Assembly (NCBI GenBank): GCA_018606645.1
Contig: JAGVRI010000006.1
Span: 62,001-126,000, forward strand
DNA length: 64,000 nt
Source of the DNA: Chloroflexota bacterium
Lineage (GTDB): Bacteria > Chloroflexota > Anaerolineae > JAAYZQ01
Reading direction: 5' to 3'
The number at the start of each line of letters is the position of its first letter. Position 1 is the stretch's first letter. The notes beneath the pieces are model-generated. The model ran no database searches. It worked only from the letters and a program-made list of their open reading frames with translations, and was not told the DNA's origin. Shown here one piece after another: positions 1 to 9,403 of this stretch. The translations under genes and the position numbers were made by a program.

Positions 1-51
1 GCAGCCGCTTTCTCTTTTCCCTCCCCTTATCTCCGCCTCCAGCCGAGGTCG

Positions 52-1590
52 CTACGGCCCAGTCTTGATCACACATGGGACATAGACCGCAGCCGTCCAT
101 TCGCCAAAGGTCATCGCCTCGGCAATGTTGCTGTATTTCGAGTCGCCATCATCATTGAAGGCGCGCACTCGATAGAAGTACAGGGTCTCTTTTTGCAGCC
201 CTGTGTCTGAATAAGCGCGCACATTGGCCCCCACCGTGGCGATCTGGTTCCAGTTGAACACCCCATCCCGTGAACGCTCGATCTTGAAGCCGTTCTCGTC
301 GGTGCTCTGATCGGTCCATTTCAGATCGATCTGGCGGGTTGAGACCGCCTGAGCCTGCAGGTTGGTCGGCGCCAGAGGAACATGACGGGTGCCCTCATAG
401 ACGACATAGGTCGCGGCGTAGCCCACATTGGAGACTCCTCGGGCAATCCGCATATAGCCGCCCTCGCCCCAGCCCGGTCCCCACGAATTACGCAGATACC
501 AGATGCCGTGGCTGCCCTGGGCATCATCCCAGCCCACCAGGACCACGGCATGGTTCACCCCACCTTGGCACTGATACGTCTCGTCAGTGGCAAACACACC
601 ACTCCGGTAGGACTGAAAAGCTGATCCGACACACACGGCCACCGAAATCGGCCCGTAGTTGTAGATCGCCTGTTTGATCTCGGCAACCGACGGGACATTA
701 ACGCTCGGATTGACAGAGCTCCATGAGAGCAGCTTCTCATGGTGAGGGTGAGGGGGATTGCACGGCAGGTCAAGGGCCATGTATGGAAAGTCCGCCTCAT
801 AGACCGCCCCAGCCGCCGGCTCCCCAGGCGGGACCTTGTCCTTGTGGTAGGCGTGGGCCCACCACCCTCCGTTGCATCCCCACCCATCGGTGTTACAGGA
901 GACAAGATACTGCTCGGATAGATCTTTCGTCAACCCGTCCTTGATCTTGATCAACGACTCAAGAGGTCCCACCGTGCCAAAGGCCCAGCAACTCCCGCAG
1001 TACCCCTGATCCTTAACCGGCGTACATCCTCCGAGATCACACCAGTTAAAGGCAGTGGGAAGGTCTTCGGGAGACACCGCATCGGCCAACTCCTCATCGG
1101 CTACAGCAGCACTGGTAGACCGGTCATCCGTCCACCTCGTTTCCGATTCTGTGTTGGGCCCAAATGGCCCCACCGTCTGCACCTGGATCGAAAACCGATG
1201 CAAGGGAGCCTGCTCTTCCCACGGCCGGCGGTAGACCAGGACCAGATCGGTCGAGCCGGCACCAACCGCCTGGAAGCGGTATACCATCCGCACTGGCGCG
1301 CCCAGCCGATCCGATTGAGGAACAAACTCAACCGGGCCGATCGGGCGTAGTATCTTTATGTCAATGTTAACAATCTCCCACAAATAGCCGGTGGAAGGAT
1401 TGCCCTCTAGGTCCACCACCAGCATCTGATCCCCCCGCAGTTCCAATCGTTGCCCGTTGTCCGCTTCACGTACGATTCTCTCCTCGGAACCGATCAGACT
1501 TGCCCGGGGTACGGCCGGATGGACGAGAGCGGAGGCCGCCACGAATAAAGTGATAAATGAAAGAAACATACTGAATCGTTTCAAACTCAC
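52..1590 (-). CDS. Secreted papain-like (C1A) protease with N-terminal chagasin-type domain and C-terminal FnIII domain
   Basis: A 512-residue protein predicted to be exported: residues 1-22 form a basic then hydrophobic signal segment. Residues about 41-138 look like a chagasin/I42 cysteine-protease inhibitor domain, with the diagnostic loops NPSTGYLW (64-71) and RPW (122-124). A papain-like domain follows at about 175-400, with oxyanion Gln195, catalytic Cys201 in CGSCWAF, His347 in VNHAVVLVGW and Asn368 in RNSWGPGWGEGGY, so it should be active. Residues about 404-495 resemble a fibronectin type III domain. The start is a GTG preceded by GGAGGAGG. The usual C1A propeptide motif is not seen, so the I42 domain may play its role; that is inference. 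The gene lies 73 bases downstream of the sugar-acid operon and may be its last gene or independent. Confidence 0.85.
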   Translation of the reverse strand: MSLKRFSMFLSFITLFVAASALVHPAVPRASLIGSEERIVREADNGQRLELRGDQMLVVDLEGNPSTGYLWEIVNIDIKILRPIGPVEFVPQSDRLGAPVRMVYRFQAVGAGSTDLVLVYRRPWEEQAPLHRFSIQVQTVGPFGPNTESETRWTDDRSTSAAVADEELADAVSPEDLPTAFNWCDLGGCTPVKDQGYCGSCWAFGTVGPLESLIKIKDGLTKDLSEQYLVSCNTDGWGCNGGWWAHAYHKDKVPPGEPAAGAVYEADFPYMALDLPCNPPHPHHEKLLSWSSVNPSVNVPSVAEIKQAIYNYGPISVAVCVGSAFQSYRSGVFATDETYQCQGGVNHAVVLVGWDDAQGSHGIWYLRNSWGPGWGEGGYMRIARGVSNVGYAATYVVYEGTRHVPLAPTNLQAQAVSTRQIDLKWTDQSTDENGFKIERSRDGVFNWNQIATVGANVRAYSDTGLQKETLYFYRVRAFNDDGDSKYSNIAEAMTFGEWTAAVYVPCVIKTGP

Positions 1591-1663
1591 GGACCTCCTC
1601 CTTGCCCGGCCATCCGACCACGCCGCGTATTTCTCTCCCTTGCTTCGCCTCTCTACGAACCTA

Positions 1664-2950
1664 TCACACGTTGGAAGGGCTCACTCGATACAGCATCTCC
1701 CCCGCCTTGGGCACAACCAGGATCCCTTCGTCCTCACGTCCGAGCCATTCTTTTATGTCAATTTCGTTTGGATCCAGATAGCCCAGGTTGACCCGTTCAC
1801 ACCGCTCCCGTGGAATGCTTGTGGCCAGCGTCACCTGGATGCGGGGTTGTTCCACACCGGTCGCTGCGTCATAGGTGCCCAGCCCACGCAGGTGCGTCGA
1901 ATGGGCCAACACCCCCCACGGATAATGCTTGAACCGATCCCATTGTTTGACAAAATAGTCCCGGACGTGATACCCCACCTGGTCAATCACCCGGCCGTGC
2001 GTATACGAGATCTCGGAGATGTGCGGGGCATAGATCACGACTTCGCCGCCGTCGGCAATCGCCGGCTCCATCTTGTACATCCCTTTTGCCGCCGTCCACA
2101 AATCATCGTACATTTCGGGCATGATCGACAAGACCCGCTGGAACGGCTTCGGCGCATAGATGATGTGCAACTGAGCCGACAGATCGGCCGCCGCCGACCA
2201 GGCTTCTTCCGCCGGTCCAATATATAGACCGTGCAGCGGCACCTGTCCTTGTTCTTCCTTCCCGACAACCAGGGCAAAACAGAGCCTGGGCACAGGAACC
2301 AACGAAGCAGCTCGATCAATGACCGCCCGAACCGGCGTCCACTTGGTGCCGATGATCTCATAGCTGGTGATCAATGCACCCAGCCAATGGGTAAAGTTGA
2401 TCACCTCTGGACCGCTTATCCCCGGAAACAGGTATTTGTTCCCCCCTGAAAAGCCCACCACTTCATGGGGAAAGACCGGCCCCCAGATAATCAACTGATC
2501 GTAGTCCAGGATGAGACGGTTGAGGGTTACCGGCAGCTCCTGGACCAATAATCCGTTCGACAGCCGCTCGATCTCGGCCGATGGGATGACGCCCGCTGTC
2601 CAAAACGTGTTGGGTTGATCCCAGCGATGGTTGAACAAGTTCACGCCGGCATACACCGTGCGATGTTCCTCGGCAGTGATGCCGACCCAGCGACGCAACG
2701 TCTCCTCGCTCATCGGCTGGTGGGTACCCAGCGCTACCAGGTAGTCCAAAGCTGCCACCCGGCCCCATAGCGCCTCATAGAACAGTCGGAAGAAAAGCGG
2801 CACCGGCGCTGTGCGGGTGCCATCGGGAATAATGATCAACACTCGCTTGCCATCAAGGCGAGCCTGCTCCAGCGCCTCAGTCGTCAGGCTTCGGATCTCC
2901 TGCTCGTTGAGAACCCGGTCCCGTGACCCCCTGCCTATCAGTCGAATCAT
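1664..2950 (-). CDS. LarA-family (nickel-pincer) hydroxyacid racemase/epimerase homologue
   Basis: A 428-residue protein of the lactate racemase LarA family (DUF2088). The N-terminal signature DGTRTAP (43-49) and the ALGTHQPM segment (73-80) match the family, as does the FSGGNKYLFPG segment, whose Lys is where LarA binds its nickel-pincer nucleotide. A His just upstream (FPHEV) is also kept. Characterised family members racemise lactate, malate or aryl-lactates, and one group epimerises D-gluconate and D-mannonate at C2. Placed downstream of UxuB, which makes D-mannonate, this copy is a candidate sugar-acid 2-epimerase; the substrate is inference. No cofactor-synthesis genes (larB, larC, larE) are in the window. 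The start has a modest AAAGG ribosome-binding site. Confidence 0.7.
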   Translation of the reverse strand: MIRLIGRGSRDRVLNEQEIRSLTTEALEQARLDGKRVLIIIPDGTRTAPVPLFFRLFYEALWGRVAALDYLVALGTHQPMSEETLRRWVGITAEEHRTVYAGVNLFNHRWDQPNTFWTAGVIPSAEIERLSNGLLVQELPVTLNRLILDYDQLIIWGPVFPHEVVGFSGGNKYLFPGISGPEVINFTHWLGALITSYEIIGTKWTPVRAVIDRAASLVPVPRLCFALVVGKEEQGQVPLHGLYIGPAEEAWSAAADLSAQLHIIYAPKPFQRVLSIMPEMYDDLWTAAKGMYKMEPAIADGGEVVIYAPHISEISYTHGRVIDQVGYHVRDYFVKQWDRFKHYPWGVLAHSTHLRGLGTYDAATGVEQPRIQVTLATSIPRERCERVNLGYLDPNEIDIKEWLGREDEGILVVPKAGEMLYRVSPSNV

Positions 2951-3067
2951 CCTTTACCCTGCTTTCCAGCACAAACTTTCCGACCCAGCGCGGCGAACCC
3001 AACCGTGCGAAGCATGATAGCACTATCCCGGGCTGCGGTCAAGTCATAGCCCCGGTGAACCGCTCTG

Positions 3068-3967
3068 TTACTTTCTCTTCCAGGGCGGTACTTCGGGCAA
3101 CAGTTTCTCAAACTCGGCAATCAGTCTTGCCTCATAGGCCCCCGCATATTCCCCGGCCAGGAACTTGTGCACCGCTTCTTCAAAGAAGCGCTGCCATGAT
3201 TCCTCCTCATGCCCGGGGTTCACCGGGAAGAACAGAGCGTTATTGGCTCGCGCCGCTTTCAGATCACCGGGCGCATCACCGATCATCAGAATATGATCGG
3301 GGGCGTATTTGCCTTTGGCTGCCAGAGCCAGATGCTCGCTCTTGGTCCCCATCTCCTGCCCGGCAATGATCCGGACATAGCGGGCGATGTCGTGTTCCTC
3401 CCATTCCCGGACCAACGCCTCCTGCGGCGTGGCCGACACGACCATCAGATCCGCCTTGTCGGCCAGGAAACTCAGGCTCTCTCGCACGAAGGGGAACGGC
3501 GGCACGCCATGGACGATATCGGCAATGGCTGCATTAACGCCATTGCTCCAGGCCAGTGCCCGATCTAGCTCCGGATGCGGATGCTCGGCCATGTATGCCT
3601 TCAGGCCGTCGTTGCTCAACGGCAACCCAGAAGCGATGAATGCGCGGATGTGCGGCGCCTCTGGCGGCTCCACTCGCCGCGCCTGTACTTCAGGCCGCTC
3701 TCGCAACAGATCAAAGACCATGATCAGCGCCGGCCAGCGGTTGATGCCCCGCCATTTGGAGTACAGGTTCACAAATTCAGCCGCCTCGCGGGCATACTTG
3801 GACACCGCCTGGAGGTCCCAGTATTTGATGATATTGGGAATAAAGCACTCCTTGTGCTTGATCTCCATCGTATCAAAGGCGCAACCATCCGAGTCAATCC
3901 CGATAAAGTAGTCGAAGCGCGGCTCCAGTTCGACCAGAGGGCGAGCCGCTTCAGTGTAATCTGCCAT
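3068..3967 (-). CDS. HAD-superfamily hydrolase, probable small-molecule phosphatase
   Basis: A 299-residue haloacid-dehalogenase-type hydrolase. Motif I is IDSDGCAFD, with nucleophile Asp25 and acid Asp27. Motif II is the VVSATP segment. A Lys in EMGTKSEHL fits motif III, and IGDAPGDLKAA is motif IV with its metal-binding acids. An alpha-helical cap appears to sit between motifs I and II, as in the beta-phosphoglucomutase and phosphonatase branches. The substrate cannot be read from the sequence. Its place in a sugar-acid operon suggests a phosphorylated sugar or polyol. The start follows a strong AGGAGGAAGC site, and the gene lies between UxuB and the LarA homologue. Confidence 0.7.
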   Translation of the reverse strand: MADYTEAARPLVELEPRFDYFIGIDSDGCAFDTMEIKHKECFIPNIIKYWDLQAVSKYAREAAEFVNLYSKWRGINRWPALIMVFDLLRERPEVQARRVEPPEAPHIRAFIASGLPLSNDGLKAYMAEHPHPELDRALAWSNGVNAAIADIVHGVPPFPFVRESLSFLADKADLMVVSATPQEALVREWEEHDIARYVRIIAGQEMGTKSEHLALAAKGKYAPDHILMIGDAPGDLKAARANNALFFPVNPGHEEESWQRFFEEAVHKFLAGEYAGAYEARLIAEFEKLLPEVPPWKRK

Positions 3968-4022
3968 GCTTCCTCCTATCTATCCTTGACGATCTATTTC
4001 GGTCCACAACCTGCGACGCCGC

Positions 4023-4856
4023 TCACACTCCGCTGAACGCACTGAACCCTCCATCCACCGGCACAACCACACCGGTCACAAAGGCAGCCCCCGGCGAAAG
4101 CAACCACAGCACCGTGCCCAACAGGTCGTCGGGATTGCCGAACCGGCCCATCGGTGTGTGATCAATGATGACCTTGCCCCGAGGTGTCAACTCGCCGGTT
4201 GCCTCATCGGTCAGCAAGAAGCGGTTCTGTTCCGTCAGGAAAAAGCCGGGGGCGATGGCATTCACTCGGATGCGAGGCGAATACTCCTGGGCCATATGCA
4301 CCGCCAGCCACTGGGTAAAGTTGCTCACCGCCGCTTTGGCCGCCGAATAGGCTGGAATGCGGGTCAGGGGCCGAAAGGCGTTCATGGACGAAACATTCAG
4401 GATCACCCCCTCCCCCTGCTCGGCCATCTTTTTGCCAAAGACCTGGCTGGGCAATAGCGTGCCCAGGAAATTCAGATTGAAGACCCACTGCACCGCATCC
4501 GCCGGCAGGTCAAAGAACGACAGATCTGAACTGGTGGTCGCCTGCTTCTTGTTGCCCCCGGCTCCATTGATCAGGATATCCACCCGGCCAAAAGCCTCTA
4601 GCACGGCCTCGGCTGCCTTTTCCACACTGGCCTTGTCCAACACATCACACGGAATCGCCGTCGCCTGCCCACCCAGTGCTTCCACCTCGCTTGCTACCCG
4701 CTGCGCCGCCTCGGGAAAGAGATCCAGTACAGCTATCCGCACGCCCACTCGTCCGAGCGCCCGACTCATGGCACCGCATAACACCCCCCCTCCTCCCGTT
4801 ATCGCGGCAACTTTGCCCTCCAACCCAAACAGCTCATCCAGATACCGACTGCTCAT
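4023..4856 (-). CDS. uxuB: D-mannonate (fructuronate) oxidoreductase, SDR type
   Basis: A 277-residue short-chain dehydrogenase. The cofactor motif TGGGGVLCG sits near residue 20, NGAGG follows, and the catalytic pair is YSAAK. The GGGGVLCGAMS and GNKKQATT segments resemble Bacillus YjmF/UxuB, the SDR-type D-mannonate oxidoreductase that reduces D-fructuronate with NADH. This would follow UxaE in the pathway, and uxaE is the next gene upstream, 12 bases away. The start has a GAGGAGG site. Another sugar-acid SDR activity is possible, but the context supports mannonate formation. Confidence 0.75.
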   Translation of the reverse strand: MSSRYLDELFGLEGKVAAITGGGGVLCGAMSRALGRVGVRIAVLDLFPEAAQRVASEVEALGGQATAIPCDVLDKASVEKAAEAVLEAFGRVDILINGAGGNKKQATTSSDLSFFDLPADAVQWVFNLNFLGTLLPSQVFGKKMAEQGEGVILNVSSMNAFRPLTRIPAYSAAKAAVSNFTQWLAVHMAQEYSPRIRVNAIAPGFFLTEQNRFLLTDEATGELTPRGKVIIDHTPMGRFGNPDDLLGTVLWLLSPGAAFVTGVVVPVDGGFSAFSGV

Positions 4857-4868
4857 TTTCCAACCTCC

Positions 4869-6335
4869 TCAAGCGACAAATGGCGATAGATGCTTCTCAA
4901 AATGGGCTTCGAGCGCCGCATAATGAGCTTCTTCATGGGCTTCCAATACAGCCCTGAGCCGTTCCCCATACCGGTCCAGCACTGAACCAAAGGTGACATG
5001 CAACACCTCGCGACCGTCGAACCGGTCCAGCACCCCTGCCAATTCCTCATCCCTCAGTTCGTCCGGAGACGGCACCCTGGCCACGCTGGCTGAGACATGA
5101 TAGGTAGCTCGGTCTTGCTCGTAGCGATCCCGCGCCAGGGCCAGGACCTCCCGGAAGAAACCGGGCTCCACTCGCGCGATAGCCCTCAACGCTTCCAGGT
5201 AACTGGTTCCTGCTGTCTTCAGATGGACCAGGTCACCCGCCTGACGGGCAAAGATGGGATACACGCTGAACTTGTCCGAACCAGAATGGATGCTTAGCTT
5301 GTAAGGCCCCATCGCCCGGGCGATAGCGGCGTGCTTTGCCAGTTCAGTCTCGAACTCTGCCAGGTCGCCCGGCTGCCCCGAAGGAGGGATATAATCCACC
5401 CCTTTTTCAAATCGGCCGATATACCGGGGCGCCAGACTGACCCACCGGACTCCCAGCCGTCTCAATTCGCAGACAAAAAAGAGATGTTCCAGTGGCGAGG
5501 TCGGGGTATCTGTCTCATCCACCGATACTTCCAGCTCAAAGACCTCGGTCCTGGCAGCGAGGTGGCGGTACATCTGCACCGTGTGGGCAATGGCCCGTCC
5601 GTACTTGGCTGCTGCACGGGCGAGGTCCTGGAGCTCAAACTGGAATGCATTTCCCTCTACATCAAAGCGACGATCCAGATATCGCCGGTACAGATCCTGC
5701 GGCGAATCCTCCAACTCGTCCCACGGCAACGCCTGCACCTTTTCCTCCAGCACCGCTGCAGAGGCAGTCTGCGCCTCGTTATCCACGCAGGCACCCGGGT
5801 CCACGGTAAAGAAGGTGTATCTGGCCGCCACCGCCACATCGATGTCTTGCGTCGTCTTCAAGTGATCGGCATCGGCCCCCCACGGTTCGCACCAACCTTC
5901 TTGAAACACCCCCCACATGGCATCATCCAGTACCTGCTGGGGCGTCCGACCGGTGCGGGCGTTTTCGCGAACCGATTGTTGAGCCAGGATGGGGATCAGG
6001 GTCCCTTGCCCCGTGCCGCGCGCCAGGACCCGCCGTACGGCACGAATGTGTCCCGGCGTGGCTAACCCCAGCCGGTCACCGCATCCCACCGACTTGCGCA
6101 GGCCCACCAACCCCGGCCGCAACCAGGGCAACCGCTCTCGTAACCTGGCTGCGTTCGCTGCTGTGAGTGGGCCGACAAAGACATCTCCAGCCCATGCTCC
6201 GGCAAATCCGGTTGCGTCTCCCAGAATACATAGCACTCTCCCTTGATCCCCTCGGGCCAACAGATAGGTTGTCCCGTTCACCTCCGTCTCTGAACGGGGA
6301 TAGATCGAGAGCTGCGCCAGACATTCAAAGGCCAT
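4869..6335 (-). CDS. uxaE: D-tagaturonate/D-fructuronate epimerase
   Basis: A 488-residue protein closely resembling UxaE, the tagaturonate epimerase first described in Thermotoga. Recognisable stretches are GDRLGLATPGHIRA, AQQSVRENARTGRTP, WGADADHLKTTQDID and FFTVDPGACVD. The enzyme links the product of IolO (D-tagaturonate) to the substrate of UxuB (D-fructuronate), and both genes are in this locus. The ATG at 6335 is chosen because a GAGGA site lies 4 bases upstream; a TTG 18 bases further out is less likely. It follows the aldolase gene by 33 bases and precedes uxuB by 12. Confidence 0.8.
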   Translation of the reverse strand: MAFECLAQLSIYPRSETEVNGTTYLLARGDQGRVLCILGDATGFAGAWAGDVFVGPLTAANAARLRERLPWLRPGLVGLRKSVGCGDRLGLATPGHIRAVRRVLARGTGQGTLIPILAQQSVRENARTGRTPQQVLDDAMWGVFQEGWCEPWGADADHLKTTQDIDVAVAARYTFFTVDPGACVDNEAQTASAAVLEEKVQALPWDELEDSPQDLYRRYLDRRFDVEGNAFQFELQDLARAAAKYGRAIAHTVQMYRHLAARTEVFELEVSVDETDTPTSPLEHLFFVCELRRLGVRWVSLAPRYIGRFEKGVDYIPPSGQPGDLAEFETELAKHAAIARAMGPYKLSIHSGSDKFSVYPIFARQAGDLVHLKTAGTSYLEALRAIARVEPGFFREVLALARDRYEQDRATYHVSASVARVPSPDELRDEELAGVLDRFDGREVLHVTFGSVLDRYGERLRAVLEAHEEAHYAALEAHFEKHLSPFVA

Positions 6336-6368
6336 GGTGTCCTCTTTCCTCAAGCCAGTGCAGGGATT

Positions 6369-7016
6369 CTACCGCCCCCGGCCTTTCTTCACCTCGGCGA
6401 TAAAGGCTGCTGCCCGCCGGGTCAGTTCCTCCATGTCGCCGGCATCCAATAACTTCTGATTGATTAGATTGCTGCCCACCCCGAGCGCTACGGCCCCCTT
6501 CCGAATGAATTCCGCGGCCGTTTCCAAGGTCACCCCACCTACCGGGATGATCTCGAGTTGCGGCAGCGGGGCCAGGATGGCCTTGACCAGATCCGGGCCT
6601 CCGATTTCCGCCGGAAAGAGTTTGATCATGTCCGCCCCAGCTTCCCAGGCCGTCAGCATTTCCGTCGGCGTGAAACAGCCGGGGATCACCGGCACTCCAT
6701 AGCGCTGGCATAAAGCCAGGACGTTCAGGTTCAGAGTAGGGGCGACAATGAAACCCGCTCCGGCTAGGATAGCCGCCCGTGCTGTTTCCGGATCCAGCAC
6801 CGTACCGGCGCCGAACAGCACCCCTTGCCCGTAGCGACGGGTCGCCTCGGCGATCACCTCCAGCGCTCCAGGGGTAGTCATTGTCACCTCGATCACCCTG
6901 ACCCCGCCGCGCTGGATCGCATCGGCGGCAGCGATCAGTTGATCCGAGCTCTGAGCCCGCATGATAGCAATCACTCCCGTCTCTCGGATCAGATTCAATT
7001 TCTCAGTCTTGTTCAT
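6369..7016 (-). CDS. eda: KDPG aldolase (2-dehydro-3-deoxy-phosphogluconate aldolase)
   Basis: A 215-residue class I aldolase of the KDPG/KHG family. It has the family landmarks EVTMTTPGALE, GAGTV, the Schiff-base Lys in IKLFPAE and PVGGV. It cleaves KDPG to pyruvate and glyceraldehyde-3-phosphate, the last step of the Entner-Doudoroff-type route this locus encodes. The start at 7016 is set by GGGAGGAAAG directly upstream; an in-frame ATG further out lacks a site. The sugar kinase gene precedes it by 59 bases. Confidence 0.9.
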   Translation of the reverse strand: MNKTEKLNLIRETGVIAIMRAQSSDQLIAAADAIQRGGVRVIEVTMTTPGALEVIAEATRRYGQGVLFGAGTVLDPETARAAILAGAGFIVAPTLNLNVLALCQRYGVPVIPGCFTPTEMLTAWEAGADMIKLFPAEIGGPDLVKAILAPLPQLEIIPVGGVTLETAAEFIRKGAVALGVGSNLINQKLLDAGDMEELTRRAAAFIAEVKKGRGR

Positions 7017-7075
7017 CTTTCCTCCCGACATTCTGCACGGCGGTAACAACCCATTCTTCTACTGTCTGTGGCTTC

Positions 7076-8230
7076 TTATCGCACCGTCCGCTTGCCACCA
7101 CCCAGGACATCGGCTTTCATGAGCGCCTGGATCTCGGCCTTGTCCACAATCGGCAGATCGAACATCAGCGTCTGCTTCAGACGAGTTGCCGCATCGCCCA
7201 CCAGCACGCCCTTCACCAGGCCCTCCCAGCCAAAGCCGGCGGTCAACAACCCATAATAAAAGCCCGCATTCCAGGTATCCCCTCCCCCGAGCCGATCGAG
7301 AAGGGTGATCGGCCGGATCGCCGGCGAACGGAAAAAGTTGCCGTCCGCATCCGCCGCTGCCGATTCCCAGCGGTGCTGCTCAAAACTATCCGGATAGCGG
7401 ATGGTGATCGCCACGATCCGGGTGTGGAAGCGCTGATGGACCTGCTCCGCAAACGAGCGAATATCGTCGTCTTCCAATGGACCAATGTCCCCGTCCACGA
7501 TCTGTTTGGCCGAGTACTGACCACAGCTTAATCCGTACAACTTGGCCATATCCTCGATGGTCGTCACCAGGATATCGACATGGTCGCTGACGATGGGGGT
7601 CATAATCTCTCGCGCCTGCTCCGGCGACCAAAGCGTCGCCCGGTAATTGAAATCCAGGCCGACCAGACACCCGTCCGGTTTCGCCGCCATCGCCTCCTGA
7701 AAGGCTTCATAGCAGTAGTTGCGCTCGTACCGACTGTGAACCGCCAGGCCAAAGGTGATTCCCGAGGTATGGAACAACACGGCATCCTTCAGCGCTGCTT
7801 TCCAGTCCACCATACCAGCCCCCAGACGGGAGGCTGCTGAAAACATGCGCTGATAGATGCCTACATCCTGCCTCGGTGTGCGGCCAATTTCATAGATCAA
7901 ACGGCCCATTGGCTCTGTTTTTGGCGCCCAGACCAGATAATCGGTGTTCACCCCTTGTTCGCGGGCGATGTTCCGCAACGCCCGCCCGTAGGGATTGTCT
8001 GGTACCCGGGTGATATAGGCCGAAGGAATGCCCATCCGGCTCAAGCCGATCGCCAGCGTATACTCGCTGCCGGCCATCGACAGGTGGACCAACCTGGTCC
8101 GCTCCGGACGCTCCATATCGGCTGGAGTCTCCCGGACCATCACCTCGCCAAAGGTCACAAAGGCCGGCCCTCGTCCGCTAAACCGGCTGAGATCATCTTT
8201 CGTAATCTCATACACTGGAATTTCTGCCAT
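7076..8230 (-). CDS. kdgK: PfkB-family sugar kinase, probable 2-keto-3-deoxygluconate kinase
   Basis: A 384-residue ribokinase-fold kinase. The N-terminal substrate loop is GSEYTLAIGLSRMG and the catalytic GGGDTWNAGF is near the C terminus, with the base Asp kept. KDG kinases use the same fold and the adjacent gene is KDPG aldolase, so phosphorylation of KDG is the natural assignment. The protein is longer than typical KdgK (about 310-340 residues) and resembles the PfkB protein encoded beside the Thermotoga inositol genes, whose role I am unsure of. The ATG at 8230 follows AAGGAAAGGG; an upstream in-frame ATG has no such site. Confidence 0.65.
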   Translation of the reverse strand: MAEIPVYEITKDDLSRFSGRGPAFVTFGEVMVRETPADMERPERTRLVHLSMAGSEYTLAIGLSRMGIPSAYITRVPDNPYGRALRNIAREQGVNTDYLVWAPKTEPMGRLIYEIGRTPRQDVGIYQRMFSAASRLGAGMVDWKAALKDAVLFHTSGITFGLAVHSRYERNYCYEAFQEAMAAKPDGCLVGLDFNYRATLWSPEQAREIMTPIVSDHVDILVTTIEDMAKLYGLSCGQYSAKQIVDGDIGPLEDDDIRSFAEQVHQRFHTRIVAITIRYPDSFEQHRWESAAADADGNFFRSPAIRPITLLDRLGGGDTWNAGFYYGLLTAGFGWEGLVKGVLVGDAATRLKQTLMFDLPIVDKAEIQALMKADVLGGGKRTVR

Positions 8231-8310
8231 CCGTGCCCTTTCCTTTCCACTCGTTTTCTTTCGAGATTCCAGTTGATGTCCCAAGGTTCCGTGCGGAGGA
8301 CATAGACATC

Positions 8311-9384
8311 TTACGGTTTGACCACCACCTTAATCGCGCCGCCCAGCCGCTTCTCGGCTGTCTCGAAAGCAGCATGGATCTGGCTCAACGGGAAGGTGTG
8401 AGTCACCAGCGGCGAAAGATCCACCGCGCCCCGCGCCAGCAACGCCAGGGCCTGGGCCATTGAACGCTCGCCCTCCGCCTTGGAACCGGCGACGGTAATG
8501 TTCCATTGAACGACTTTGTTGATATTGAGCGGCGCCGGTTCCTGGTAAATGCCGACCAAGGCCACTCGACCGTTCTTCTTGGCCATTTCGACCGCATCCA
8601 CCGCGGCCTGCACCGTGCCTGCACACTCGATCACGGCATCTGCCCCGATCCCTCCGGTCAACTCCATCACCCGTTGTACCACATTTTCTTCCCGGGCATG
8701 GATCGTCACATCGGCACCCAGCCGTAGACCGACGGCAAGCCGATCTGGACGGGTGCCAGTCAGTATCACCATACCGGCGCCAAGCAATCGGGCCATGACC
8801 ACTGCCATCAGACCGATTGGGCCCGGTCCGGATACAACGACCGTTTCTCCCGCCTCCAGACCACCGATCCGCCGGATGCCATACAGGGAGGTGGCGGCCG
8901 TCGTGATCAGCGTCGCCACCTCAAAAGGCATCCCATCCGGCAGCTTGTAGACCGAATTGACATGGTTGCAGGCATATTCAGCATAACCGCCGTTTGTACT
9001 GAACCCATAATGGCGGTGCCCCTTTTCGGGTCGGCCATAATTGAGGCACGTCGTATAGTATCCGTCACGGCAGTTGGCGCACACTCCACAACCTTTGTGG
9101 GGTTCGACAGCGACCCGGTCACCTGGGGCGAATTCGGTCACTCCGTCGCCCACGGCCACCACCGTCCCGGCGTACTCGTGACCAAAGATAAACTGACCAT
9201 AGGGCGGGTGGTTGGGCCAACCATGGGCCAGGATCTTGGGATCGGTGCCGCAGATGGCACAGGCTGCGACCCGGATCAGCACCTCGCCTGGACCCGGCTG
9301 CGGGACCGGATAATCGTCTACCAGCCGCAGGTCCCCCTCCCCATACAGCACCGCCGCTCTCATCGTCTTGGGAATGTCCGTCAT
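8311..9384 (-). CDS. Zinc-dependent alcohol/polyol dehydrogenase (MDR family)
   Basis: A 357-residue medium-chain dehydrogenase. The catalytic zinc site is shown by CAICGTD and GHEYAG, and the structural zinc lobe by the cysteines of CGVCANCRDGYYTTC. The Rossmann segment is VVSGPGPIGLMAV. It resembles sorbitol and threonine dehydrogenases; the substrate is not determined by sequence. It is one of three zinc dehydrogenases in the operon and could oxidise an inositol isomer or sugar acid. It follows its twin at 9404 by 19 bases. Start: ATG after CGGGAGAC. Confidence 0.75.
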   Translation of the reverse strand: MTDIPKTMRAAVLYGEGDLRLVDDYPVPQPGPGEVLIRVAACAICGTDPKILAHGWPNHPPYGQFIFGHEYAGTVVAVGDGVTEFAPGDRVAVEPHKGCGVCANCRDGYYTTCLNYGRPEKGHRHYGFSTNGGYAEYACNHVNSVYKLPDGMPFEVATLITTAATSLYGIRRIGGLEAGETVVVSGPGPIGLMAVVMARLLGAGMVILTGTRPDRLAVGLRLGADVTIHAREENVVQRVMELTGGIGADAVIECAGTVQAAVDAVEMAKKNGRVALVGIYQEPAPLNINKVVQWNITVAGSKAEGERSMAQALALLARGAVDLSPLVTHTFPLSQIHAAFETAEKRLGGAIKVVVKP

Positions 9385-9403
9385 GTCTCCCGTTGCGCCC
9401 TTT

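Noticed and set aside
1457..2227. Plus-strand frame of 256 codons across protease and LarA genes
   Set aside because: It spans two well-supported minus-strand genes and the gap between them, and shows no domain.
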